A DNA stretch of 64,000 nt from CAVTQZ01 sp963737015. Its GTDB lineage: Bacteria > Actinomycetota > Acidimicrobiia > Acidimicrobiales > UBA8190. A model generated the notes under the pieces. That model worked only from the letters and a program-made list of their open reading frames with translations. It did no database searches and had not been told where the DNA came from. The stretch lies in NCBI GenBank assembly GCA_963737015.1, contig CAVTQZ010000001.1, forward strand, positions 186,001 to 250,000, in the 5' to 3' direction. Made by a program: the position numbers and the translations under genes. Shown in pieces: positions 26,289-34,297 of this stretch. Within the stretch, counting starts at the first letter, position 1, and the number at the start of each line of letters is the position of its first letter.

Positions 26289-26298
26289 TAGACGTCTA
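26289..26298. promoter_or_regulatory. Palindrome TAGACGTCTA with an adjacent half-site
   Basis: A perfect 10-base palindrome, followed by a further TGTCTAG (GTCTA repeated at 8-base spacing). It sits about 70 bases upstream of the EncFtn start in the divergent region shared with otsA, where an operator for iron or redox control could be. Function inferred only from position. Confidence 0.35.
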
Positions 26299-26440
26299 CC
26301 TGTCTAGCCCGTGTCCGGCTCGCTTCGCCTACGCCGGCGCAGCCTGGTCTCGATGTCGCGGCTAAATAGCAACACGTTGACCTGGGCTCTACGTCGTGTT
26401 GTGCCGCCGAAGGGTTCGTGCTGAGTTCCCAGCGGGCAAG

Positions 26441-27964
26441 ATGTCTCGTGTGAGCAAGGCGGCCGCGGTTGGCGAAGGCCGCTGGATCATCGCTTCGAAC
26501 CGCGGGCCGGTGGAGTTCAGCCGCGAGGCGTCCGGAGAGCGCGCACAGCACCGGGGCTCGGGTGGCCTCGTCACCGCCCTCAGCTCCCTCATCCCCCGAC
26601 TCTCCGAAAGTGTTTGGATCTGTGCGCCCAGAACCGACGAGGACCTGGCCGTCGCACGCGAGAACCCGGGGGGGCTCCTATCGGCGAGTGACGCGACGAG
26701 CAAGCAATTCGTGCGGATCCTCGATCTCGATCCCGAGGAATTCGAGCAGTACTACTCGGTGATCTCGAATCCCATCATCTGGTTCGTGCAGCACAACCTC
26801 TGGGATCTCTCGAACGCACCGAACATCACCGTCGCCGAGCGCGAGGCATTCGAGGGCTACCGCAAGGTGAACCAAAAGTTTGCCGCGGCCGTCGTCGCCG
26901 CCATGGACGAGTACGCCGGTGTCAGCACGGCGATGATCCACGACTACCACCTGTACCTGGTGGGGGACATGGTGAGAAAGGCACGCCCGGACGCCACGCT
27001 GCTCCACTTCGTTCACATACCGTGGCCGCAGCCTGATGCATGGCGTGTGCTCCCTGGCTGGATGCGCCAGGAGTTGTTGCTAGGCCTCGTGGGCAACGAC
27101 GTGGTCGCCTTCCAGACCGAGCACGACGCCCGGAATTTCCTTCTCACCTGCGAGGAGCTGCTGCAGCTGCCCGTCGACCTGACCAAGTGCACGGTATGGG
27201 TGAACGGCAGGACCGTCTCCGCAAGGTGGTACCCGATATCGATCGACGCGCAGCAACTCGAAGCGTTCGCCCGCTCGGGAGAAGTAGCGCAGTACGTCCA
27301 GGCGCTCGACAACGTCCGGCGGGAGCACCTGATCGTGAGGGTGGACCGTACCGACCTGTCGAAGAACATCCTCCGGGGGTTCCTCGCTTACGACCGGATG
27401 CTCGAGAAACACCCGGACCTGTCGGGACGCGTGACGTTCCTCGCGATGTTGCAGCCGAGTCGTCAGGACGTCGCCGAGTACGCCGAATACACCGACAGGA
27501 TCCTGCGGCTCGTCGCAGACATAAACCTGAAGCACGGCAACGTCGAATGGCAACCGATCGACCTCCGGATGGAGGACAACCTCGCCCAGGCCGTCGCCGC
27601 GTATCGGCTCTTCGACGTCCTGTTGGTGAATCCCGTCTACGACGGGCTCAATCTGGTGGCGAAGGAAGGCATGCTCGTGAACGAGCGTGACGGGGTCCTC
27701 GTCCTGTCCGAGCACACAGGTGCGCACGAAGAGATAGGCGCCTACGCCCTGAGCGTGCACCCCGTCGACATCGAGCAGCAGGCGGACGCTCTCCACGAGG
27801 GCCTGTTCATGCCTCTGAGGGAGAGACGGCGCCGGCGCAAGGCGTGCGTCGAGGTGATCCGGCGCAATGGGCTCGAGCAGTGGTTCACGATGCAGGTGAA
27901 CGACATAAGCGCCCTCGACGGCTCAGGAGAGAAGCGAACTCCTGAGCGCGCCGACAAAGGCTGA
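26441..27964 (+). CDS. otsA: Trehalose-6-phosphate synthase (GT20)
   Basis: 507 residues. Condenses a nucleoside-diphosphate glucose with glucose-6-phosphate to trehalose-6-phosphate, for osmoprotection and stress. Landmarks: IASNRGPVEFS and GSGGLVTAL (sugar-nucleotide loop), NPIIWFVQHNLWD, IHDYHLYLVGDMVR, LLHFVHIPWPQPDAW, VAFQTEHDARNFL, WYPISID, and the C-terminal YDGLNLVAKEGMLVN and SEHTGAHEEIG segments. No fused phosphatase domain. The ATG at 26441 lacks a strong ribosome binding site. The last 42 bases overlap the opposite-strand phosphatase gene. Confidence 0.92.
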   Translation: MSRVSKAAAVGEGRWIIASNRGPVEFSREASGERAQHRGSGGLVTALSSLIPRLSESVWICAPRTDEDLAVARENPGGLLSASDATSKQFVRILDLDPEEFEQYYSVISNPIIWFVQHNLWDLSNAPNITVAEREAFEGYRKVNQKFAAAVVAAMDEYAGVSTAMIHDYHLYLVGDMVRKARPDATLLHFVHIPWPQPDAWRVLPGWMRQELLLGLVGNDVVAFQTEHDARNFLLTCEELLQLPVDLTKCTVWVNGRTVSARWYPISIDAQQLEAFARSGEVAQYVQALDNVRREHLIVRVDRTDLSKNILRGFLAYDRMLEKHPDLSGRVTFLAMLQPSRQDVAEYAEYTDRILRLVADINLKHGNVEWQPIDLRMEDNLAQAVAAYRLFDVLLVNPVYDGLNLVAKEGMLVNERDGVLVLSEHTGAHEEIGAYALSVHPVDIEQQADALHEGLFMPLRERRRRRKACVEVIRRNGLEQWFTMQVNDISALDGSGEKRTPERADKG

Positions 27965-28678
27965 AACACCGAGGCTCTCGGCGAGCCTCTCGAAGTCGCC
28001 GTGCTCCTCGCGGAGCAGCGCGAGGAACCCGGACATCGCTTCTGGATAGGCCGAGATGACCGCAGGGGCGTACCGTTCGATCGCTTCGGCATTGTCCGCG
28101 TAGTCCTGGCGCAGTTTTTCGAGCAGCCGCTCCATCGCCTGCGCGCTGAGCGCGTAGTCCTCGATGATCACCTCGTCGGGTACACCGAGGAACCCGAGCA
28201 CCAGCGCCGCGAGGACGCCGGTTCTGTCCTTTCCGGCGCTGCAGTGGAAGACCGCAGGCAGCGCTCGCGGAGCGGCGAGGATCTCGAGCGCGCGACCGAT
28301 CGCCTCCGAGCCGCCGGCCAGGAGCTGGCTATAGCGCTCGCCCACGAATGCCGGCTCGGAGTAGCGGGCGAGGTGATCTTCGGGGGGCAGCACGTCTGTG
28401 AGCGGGAGGTGGTGATACTCGACCTCGAAGGCGTGCTCGGGGAGCCGGCCGCGCTCGTCTGCTTCGACGAGGGTTCGCAGGTCTATGACCGTCGCGAGTC
28501 CGAGCTCCGAGAGCTGGGCACAGTCAGCCTCGTCGAGGCGGCTCAGGCCGTCGGCCCGGAAGAGGGTTCGCCACCGGATACGGCGGCCGTCGGCGGTTTC
28601 GTAACCTCCGAGGTCGCGGAAGTTGAAGCAGCCCGTGAGCTCGAGCCTTCGCGAGGGGTCGGCTTGGACCTCGTCCAT
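27923..28678 (-). CDS. Tyrosine-protein phosphatase (Y_phosphatase3/PtpB-like)
   Basis: 251 residues. The signature loop HCSAGKDRTG gives CX5R with C146 as nucleophile and R152 binding phosphate. The Lys-Asp inside it (CSAGKDR) is characteristic of the PtpB/Y_phosphatase3 group, whose members also show dual-specificity or phosphoinositide activity. The N-terminal NFRDLGGYETADGRRIRWRTLFRADGL region is the other family hallmark. Cytosolic: no signal peptide. Its 3' end overlaps otsA antisense by 42 bases. Substrate unknown. Confidence 0.92.
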   Translation of the reverse strand: MDEVQADPSRRLELTGCFNFRDLGGYETADGRRIRWRTLFRADGLSRLDEADCAQLSELGLATVIDLRTLVEADERGRLPEHAFEVEYHHLPLTDVLPPEDHLARYSEPAFVGERYSQLLAGGSEAIGRALEILAAPRALPAVFHCSAGKDRTGVLAALVLGFLGVPDEVIIEDYALSAQAMERLLEKLRQDYADNAEAIERYAPAVISAYPEAMSGFLALLREEHGDFERLAESLGVSAFVGALRSSLLS

Positions 28679-28756
28679 TTCGCTGAAGGCTATGTGCTCC
28701 GCCCTTCCGGCTCGGTCCGGGCATCGTGATCCGGCCGGGGCTATCGTCTCGGCGGG

Positions 28757-29818
28757 GTGCCGGGAAGCCTGGTCGGCAAGTCCGCGTCTGCGGAAGGAGT
28801 CGACTTGGGCGTAACACCGACGCCGGTACCACTCGAGTTCGCTGCGTTCATTGCTGGAGCGTTCTTGAGTTTGTCCAGTAGCTGGCTCCTGGTTTCGCGT
28901 CTAGAACGCCTCGGCGGTCGTGCGTCCATCTCTGAGGCCCTGCTCGGCTTCGTCGTGGCACTCGCCGCCGACTCGCCTGAGATCACATCGGCCGTTACCG
29001 CCGTAGTGCACGGGGAAAGGACGGTGGGAACGGGCGTCGTGATGGGCTCGAATGTGTTCAACCTGGCAGCACTTCTCGGCCTGGCGGCAGCAGTCGCCGG
29101 TTGGATAGGTCTTCACAGGAGGGTGGTGGTTCTCAGTGGTTCGGTTTCATTGTGGATCGCCGCCGTCGGGATGCTCGTGGTCTCAGGTGTGATATCCCCC
29201 GCGATCGGGATCGTCCTTTCGATGGTGGTACTCGGGCCTTACGTTGCTCTCCTGGCGAGCGAGGGACAAGTCATGAGCCGGATCTCGATGCCGCGCCGCT
29301 GGAAAGGCTGGGTCCGGGCGGCACTCTACGAGGAAGAGGCCGAGCTCTTCGACGCGATCCGTCCGTCCCGTGGCCGGTCCGTCGATTTGTGGGCAGCCAT
29401 TGGGGCTCTCGCGCTCGTAATTGCCGCAAGCATCGTGATGGAACGGTCGGGCTCGTCGCTCGGAGATCATTACGGGTTGTCCGGCGTTGTGGTGGGAGCA
29501 CTCCTTCTCGCTGCCGTGACGAGCTTGCCGAATGCGGTTGGGGCCGTGTACCTGGCTTCAAAAGGCCGCGGGGCGGCAGCTTTGAGCACCGCGATGAACA
29601 GCAACACGCTGAATACGGTCATCGGGCTCCTCGTTCTAGGCGCCGCAACGGGCATTGAGCGTCCCGGCGCCCCAGACCTGCTCGAAGCAGCGTGGTACCT
29701 CGGGCTCACAGCCGGGATACTGGCGCTAGCGTATGGCGCTCGTGGTCTTAAAAGAGGCCATGGCTTGGCGATCGTGGCTGTTTACCTAGTGTTCGTCGCG
29801 GTATTGGTCGTGATCTGA
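28757..29818 (+). CDS. Cation/Ca2+ exchanger (CaCA superfamily) membrane protein
   Basis: 353 residues with about ten membrane helices in two inverted halves. Alpha repeat 1 (residues ~57-106) contains AADSPEITSAVTA and MGSNVFNLAALLG. Alpha repeat 2 (~245-297) contains AAVTSLPNAVGAVYLA and MNSNTLNTVIGLL. These are the ion-binding motifs of Na/Ca and related exchangers, and the central cytoplasmic loop carries an acidic patch. The GTG at 28757 may be slightly early. Probably exchanges Ca2+ or a similar ion across the membrane. Confidence 0.85.
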   Translation: MPGSLVGKSASAEGVDLGVTPTPVPLEFAAFIAGAFLSLSSSWLLVSRLERLGGRASISEALLGFVVALAADSPEITSAVTAVVHGERTVGTGVVMGSNVFNLAALLGLAAAVAGWIGLHRRVVVLSGSVSLWIAAVGMLVVSGVISPAIGIVLSMVVLGPYVALLASEGQVMSRISMPRRWKGWVRAALYEEEAELFDAIRPSRGRSVDLWAAIGALALVIAASIVMERSGSSLGDHYGLSGVVVGALLLAAVTSLPNAVGAVYLASKGRGAAALSTAMNSNTLNTVIGLLVLGAATGIERPGAPDLLEAAWYLGLTAGILALAYGARGLKRGHGLAIVAVYLVFVAVLVVI

Positions 29819-29861
29819 GCTGCGGATCCGTGAACCTGGCGACCGGACTCGACTGATCGAG

Positions 29862-30650
29862 TCACGGGAGCAATAACGTGCCGAGTCTCCTCGACGTGAC
29901 GACCAGCCCCACGAATCCCATCGCCGCGAGGTAGAGGGCGTGACCTGCGAGCGACAAGGAGAGCGCCCCCGTGTCGAGCCCGCGAAGCAGCGCCACGCCC
30001 TGGTAGAGCGGGCTCGCACGGACGAGGAGCTGCAACCAGCCGGGGTACACGGACAGCGGGTAGAAGGTCGCGGAGAACAAGAAGAGCGGGATGATGGCGA
30101 GTGAGATCTTGTCGAAGTCCTGCCAGCTGCGCATGAAGGAAGTGGCTGTCATGCCCGCTGCCGCGAACGCCGTGCTGACGAGGATCGCCGCGGGGAAGGC
30201 AAGTGCCGCCCAGGGGGATACGACGTACCCGAAACCCGCCATCACGACCAGGAATGCGGCGGAGTAAGTGGAGCCGCGCATGACCGACCACGAGAGCTCC
30301 CCGAGCGCGACATCGTTCGGTGTGAGCGGGGTGGACAGGATTGCGTCGTAAGTCTTTGCGATCTTCAGTTTGAAGAAGACCTGGAATGTGGAGTCGAAGA
30401 TGGCCCCGTTCATCGCCGACGCCGCGAGAAGCCCGGGGGCGACGTACGCCGTGTAAGCGATGGGACGGCCGGAGACGACGAGCGTCCCGACGAGCTTGTT
30501 GAGGCCGACCCCGATCGAGAGCAGGTATAAGAACGGCTCGAAGAATCCCGAGACGAAGTACATCCACCCGCGGCGGTAGACCATCACGTTTCGCTCGACG
30601 AGACGCCGCGACCGGCGGCTGCCGAACAGGGCGACGGACGCGACGCTCAC
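29862..30650 (-). CDS. ABC-2 permease (NodJ-like), second subunit
   Basis: 262 residues from GTG 30650, which overlaps the stop of the upstream permease (GTGA). Six helices. RRGWMYFVSGFFEPFLYLLSIG, YVAPGLLAASAMNGAIFDSTFQVFFKLK, YDAILSTPLTPNDVALGE and PLYQGVALLRGL all match the NodJ/lipooligosaccharide exporter family. It is clearly paralogous to the adjacent permease (STPLT... and GWLQ... segments align), so the transporter is likely a heterodimer energised by the ATPase at 31468-32418. Confidence 0.88.
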   Translation of the reverse strand: MSVASVALFGSRRSRRLVERNVMVYRRGWMYFVSGFFEPFLYLLSIGVGLNKLVGTLVVSGRPIAYTAYVAPGLLAASAMNGAIFDSTFQVFFKLKIAKTYDAILSTPLTPNDVALGELSWSVMRGSTYSAAFLVVMAGFGYVVSPWAALAFPAAILVSTAFAAAGMTATSFMRSWQDFDKISLAIIPLFLFSATFYPLSVYPGWLQLLVRASPLYQGVALLRGLDTGALSLSLAGHALYLAAMGFVGLVVTSRRLGTLLLP

Positions 30651-31459
30651 GTGACGAGCCTCCTGCGGTACGTGCGCATCGCAAGCGCGACTCCCGCCGC
30701 CGCTAGCGCGCAGAGGTACGCCGCGCTCGCAAGCGAGGGCCAGAGCGACACGTGGCCCAGCACGAGTGCCCGGCACAGATCAACGCCGTGGTAGAGCGGC
30801 GTGATCCTCGCCACGACTTGGAGCCACCCCGGAAGCTGGGAGATCGGGAAGAACGTCCCGGAGAACAGGAAGAGCGGCACGAGCCCGAGCCGGTACAAGG
30901 GTGCGAAAGCGGTGTCGTTCTGCTGGGTGGCGGCGAACGCGGAGATAGGGGCGGCGAATGCGAGTCCTGTAGCCACGGCAGCGGGAAAAGCCAACACGGC
31001 AAGGTATGAGTGCACCGTGCCGAAAGCCGCCATGACGCCGAGATAGATGACGCTCACCATCGAAAGGCGAAGGGCGATCCAGCAGATGTGTCCCAACAGG
31101 ACGTCCGTGACGGTCAAGGGTGTCGAGAGCATCGCCAGGTAGGTACGCAGCCACTTGATGGCCGCCATTACCGGATACATCGACTCATTGGCCCCGACCT
31201 GCATGGCGGTCGCCGCGAGAAGACCCGGGGCGAGGAATTGAAGGTAGGAGACGCCGTCGACCCTGTGCGCGTGGTCGTTCACCAGTGACCCGAGTCCCAC
31301 ACCGATCGCAGCCAGGTAGAGGACGGGATACAGGAAGCTCACCGTGAGCGAGCCGCGCCAGGTTGTCTTGTACTGGTAGGCCCAGTACGACATCGCGCGT
31401 AGCCAACGCGGCGTCGTGCGCTTCGGCGGTTCACCCGCCTGAACGACCATGTCGGTCAT
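30647..31459 (-). CDS. ABC-2 permease (NodJ-like), first subunit
   Basis: 270 residues, start ATG 31459 eight bases after the ATPase stop. Same family layout as the next gene: YKTTWRGSLTVSFLYPVLYLAAIGVGLG, FLAPGLLAATAMQVG, LRTYLAMLSTPLTVTDVLLGH, FLFSGTFFPISQLPGWLQ and PLYHGVDLCRALVLG. NodJ-type permeases move lipid-linked or amphipathic glycans outward. Here a lipid or antibiotic is equally possible. Confidence 0.88.
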   Translation of the reverse strand: MTDMVVQAGEPPKRTTPRWLRAMSYWAYQYKTTWRGSLTVSFLYPVLYLAAIGVGLGSLVNDHAHRVDGVSYLQFLAPGLLAATAMQVGANESMYPVMAAIKWLRTYLAMLSTPLTVTDVLLGHICWIALRLSMVSVIYLGVMAAFGTVHSYLAVLAFPAAVATGLAFAAPISAFAATQQNDTAFAPLYRLGLVPLFLFSGTFFPISQLPGWLQVVARITPLYHGVDLCRALVLGHVSLWPSLASAAYLCALAAAGVALAMRTYRRRLVT

Positions 31460-31467
31460 GGCGTCCG

Positions 31468-32418
31468 CTACTCGATCAGTGATCGGCCGGTGAGGTGCAG
31501 GAAGACGTCCTCCAAGGTCGATCGGCGAACGAGAGCGCTGTCGGGCGCGATGCCACGCCGGTGAACCTCGCCCAGGAGCGCGTCGCCGTCGTCGGTGTAG
31601 AGGAGCAGCCGATCGGGGAGCGCCTCCGAACGTGCCACAAGGCCGTCGAGCCGCCTGGCGATCTCGCGGGGGTCATCGTTGCGCAGCCTCAGCTCCAGCA
31701 CCTCGCGGGTTGAGTACCGACCGATCAGCTCCCAAGGCGATCCCTCGGCGGCGAATCGACCCCTGTCCATCACCGCCAGGCGGTCACAGAGCTGCTCCGC
31801 CTCGTCCATGTAGTGGGTCGTGACGATCAGAGTGACACCCTGCTGCTTGAGGCGGTACAGGCGGTCCCATACGAGGTGACGAGCCTGAGGATCGAGGCCG
31901 GTGGTCGGCTCGTCGAGGATGAGCAGCTCCGGATCCGACACAAGCGCTCGCGCGATGGTGAGGCGACGCTTCATTCCCCCCGAGAGTGGCTCGACCTTGT
32001 CACGGGCGCGGTCGATCAGCTGGGTGAACTCCAGGAGCCTCTCGGCACGCTCACGGATCTCGGCCCTGGGCAGGTCGAAATAGCGCCCGTAGATCACGAG
32101 GTTGTCCAGGACCGTGAGCTCGAGATCGAGCGTGTCCTCCTGCGGAACCAGACCGATGAGGGCGCGGATGCGAGGACCTTCGGTACGGGGGTCCATACCG
32201 AGAACGCGAAGTGTCCCGCCCGACAGCGGGGACATGCAGGCGATCATCCGCATCGTGGAGGTCTTGCCGGCGCCGTTGGGGCCGAGGAACCCGTACGACT
32301 CGCCGCGGGCGATGTCGAAGTCGATTCCGTCCACGGCGACAGCCGCGCCGAAAACCTTGGTCAAACCACGGGCGCTCACGAGCGGCTCGTGGTTCGCGCC
32401 GGCCGAGGTCAGCATCAC
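31468..32418 (-). CDS. ABC transporter ATP-binding protein (NodI-like)
   Basis: 316 residues. Walker A GPNGAGKTS at 46-54, GLVPQEDTLDLELTV (Q-loop plus a segment strongly typical of NodI), signature LSGGMKRRLTIARAL, Walker B LLILDEPTTGLDPQARH and H-loop TTHYMDEAEQL. The C-terminal domain ends STLEDVFLHLTGRSL, the permease-contact tail. It is followed directly by two permease genes, making a complete three-gene exporter. Confidence 0.93.
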   Translation of the reverse strand: MMLTSAGANHEPLVSARGLTKVFGAAVAVDGIDFDIARGESYGFLGPNGAGKTSTMRMIACMSPLSGGTLRVLGMDPRTEGPRIRALIGLVPQEDTLDLELTVLDNLVIYGRYFDLPRAEIRERAERLLEFTQLIDRARDKVEPLSGGMKRRLTIARALVSDPELLILDEPTTGLDPQARHLVWDRLYRLKQQGVTLIVTTHYMDEAEQLCDRLAVMDRGRFAAEGSPWELIGRYSTREVLELRLRNDDPREIARRLDGLVARSEALPDRLLLYTDDGDALLGEVHRRGIAPDSALVRRSTLEDVFLHLTGRSLIE

Positions 32419-32433
32419 CCGGAGACTACGAGA

Positions 32434-34227
32434 CTAGAGGAGAGACCCTGCCTCCTCGGGCTGAGGTGAAGTCCGGACGTCGACGGGGCGTGTCGTCTCT
32501 TCGTCTCGGTCGGATCGGGCCTCATCGGGTTCCCTGTAGACGTACTTGCCCCCGCGAAACCACGATGCGGCTGCCGCCACGATGCAGGCGACGATGGAGA
32601 AGTCCAACGCTGCATGCAGCCCGTCGCGGAAGGGCCCGGATATGAGGGCGGGGAAGAACGCGCGACCCGAAACAACTGCTTGATTGTGCGCAGGTAGTTG
32701 CGCCAGCACGGACGTCCCGACGAGGTGCTGAACGGGGTTGTAACCCAAGAAGGCCGCGAAGAGGGTGGAGATCGGAGGCAGGTGCGCGGCGGCTGCGGCA
32801 ACGGACACGGGCACCCGTTGTGCCACGAGACCGTGGTAGAGGGTGCTCGGCAACGAGGTCGAGAGCCCGACGATCATCAAGGTGAAGAAGATCCCGATCG
32901 ACAGGACTTGTGCCGAGTTCTGAAAGGTCGAGTTCATGCCGGATCCCACACCGCGGTGCTGAGCCGGGAGGCTGTTCATCACGGCGGCCCGGTTCGGAGC
33001 CCCAAAGGCACCCATCGCAAGTCCGTTCAGTAGGAGGATCAGAGCGAACGGGAGAAAACTGAAGTTGATCGGAAGGAATTCGAGCAGAGCGAAGGATCCA
33101 GCCGCGGCGAGCATCCCCCCCGTGGCGAACGGGCGAGGACCGAAGTGGTCGGACAGGATGCCGGATATAGGACCGGCGAGAAGAAAGCCCGCCGTCAAGG
33201 GAAGCATGTAGATACCTGCCCACAGAGGAGTACGGGCGAAGTCGTAGCCGTGGCGGGGCAGCCAGATCCCTTGAAGCCAGATGATCAGCATGAACATGAG
33301 GCCCCCGCGACCGATCGAAGAGAGGAGAGTCGCGAGGCTTCCCGCCGTGAAGGCCCTGATCCGGAAGAGCGCCAGCCGGAACATCGGCTCGCGCACACGC
33401 TGCTCGGTGACACAGAAAGCGGCGAGAAGCGCCGCGCCTCCCGCCAGGCACCCGATCACGAAGGGGCTGGTCCATCCCATCGTGCTTCCGCCGTACGGCT
33501 GGATTCCGTAGGTGATGCCGATCATGAACGCGATGAGGCCTATGGCGAAGAAGACGTTCCCCGGCCAATCGATGTGGACCTTGCGCCGCCGGGTACCGAC
33601 TTCCTCGAGCATCATGTACGCCCACACCGTCCCGAAGAGACCTGCCGGGACCGAGACCAGGAAGATGAGCCGCCATTCGATGGGCGCCAGGACACCGCCG
33701 AGGACCAGGCCGATGAACGAGCCTGCCAACGCCGTCACCTGGTTGACGCCGAGCGCCATTCCGCGCTGGTGCTCCGGGAAAGCGTCGGTGAGGATTGCGG
33801 CCGAGTTCGCGAGGAGGAACGCGGCCCCGACACCCTGGAACACGCGCATGACCACGAGATAGATGGCGGCCGCCTTACCCGACATCCACGTCACTGTCAG
33901 CAGCAGCGAGAAGAACGTGTATACGGCGAAGCCGAGGTTGTACATGCGCACCCGGCCGAACATGTCGCCGAGACGTCCGAGTCCCACCACGAGCACACTC
34001 GTCACGATCAGGAAGCTGAGGATCATCCACAGCAGGTAGAAGCTGTTACCCGGTTGCAGAGGATCGATGTGGATTCCCCTGAAGATGTCGGGGAGCGCGA
34101 TCAGCATGATCGTCGAGTCGAGCACCGCCATGAACGAACCCAAGGTGGTGTTCGAAAGGGCCACCCACTTGTAGCGGTCCGACGAGTGCCTGGTGCGGGT
34201 ACCGTCCCGGGAGAATCTGCCGTTCAC
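32434..34227 (-). CDS. MFS transporter, DHA2-like (14 TM)
   Basis: 597 residues. Helix 1 LGSFMAVLDSTIMLIALPDIF (motif D1), motif A GRLGDMFGRVRMYNLG and motif C GSFIGLVLGGVLAP identify a proton-driven multidrug-type exporter. It has an unusually long loop before the last helix and a charged, Asp/Glu/Arg-rich cytoplasmic tail of ~40 residues. Fifteen bases upstream of the NodI-like gene on the same strand, so it may belong to the same transcript. Confidence 0.88.
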   Translation of the reverse strand: MNGRFSRDGTRTRHSSDRYKWVALSNTTLGSFMAVLDSTIMLIALPDIFRGIHIDPLQPGNSFYLLWMILSFLIVTSVLVVGLGRLGDMFGRVRMYNLGFAVYTFFSLLLTVTWMSGKAAAIYLVVMRVFQGVGAAFLLANSAAILTDAFPEHQRGMALGVNQVTALAGSFIGLVLGGVLAPIEWRLIFLVSVPAGLFGTVWAYMMLEEVGTRRRKVHIDWPGNVFFAIGLIAFMIGITYGIQPYGGSTMGWTSPFVIGCLAGGAALLAAFCVTEQRVREPMFRLALFRIRAFTAGSLATLLSSIGRGGLMFMLIIWLQGIWLPRHGYDFARTPLWAGIYMLPLTAGFLLAGPISGILSDHFGPRPFATGGMLAAAGSFALLEFLPINFSFLPFALILLLNGLAMGAFGAPNRAAVMNSLPAQHRGVGSGMNSTFQNSAQVLSIGIFFTLMIVGLSTSLPSTLYHGLVAQRVPVSVAAAAAHLPPISTLFAAFLGYNPVQHLVGTSVLAQLPAHNQAVVSGRAFFPALISGPFRDGLHAALDFSIVACIVAAAASWFRGGKYVYREPDEARSDRDEETTRPVDVRTSPQPEEAGSLL

Positions 34228-34297
34228 GTCAACGTTCAGGTTAGTAGCTCGAGCGCGTCCGGCCGAATCGCCGGAGATGTGCAGCCGACGAGCTGGA

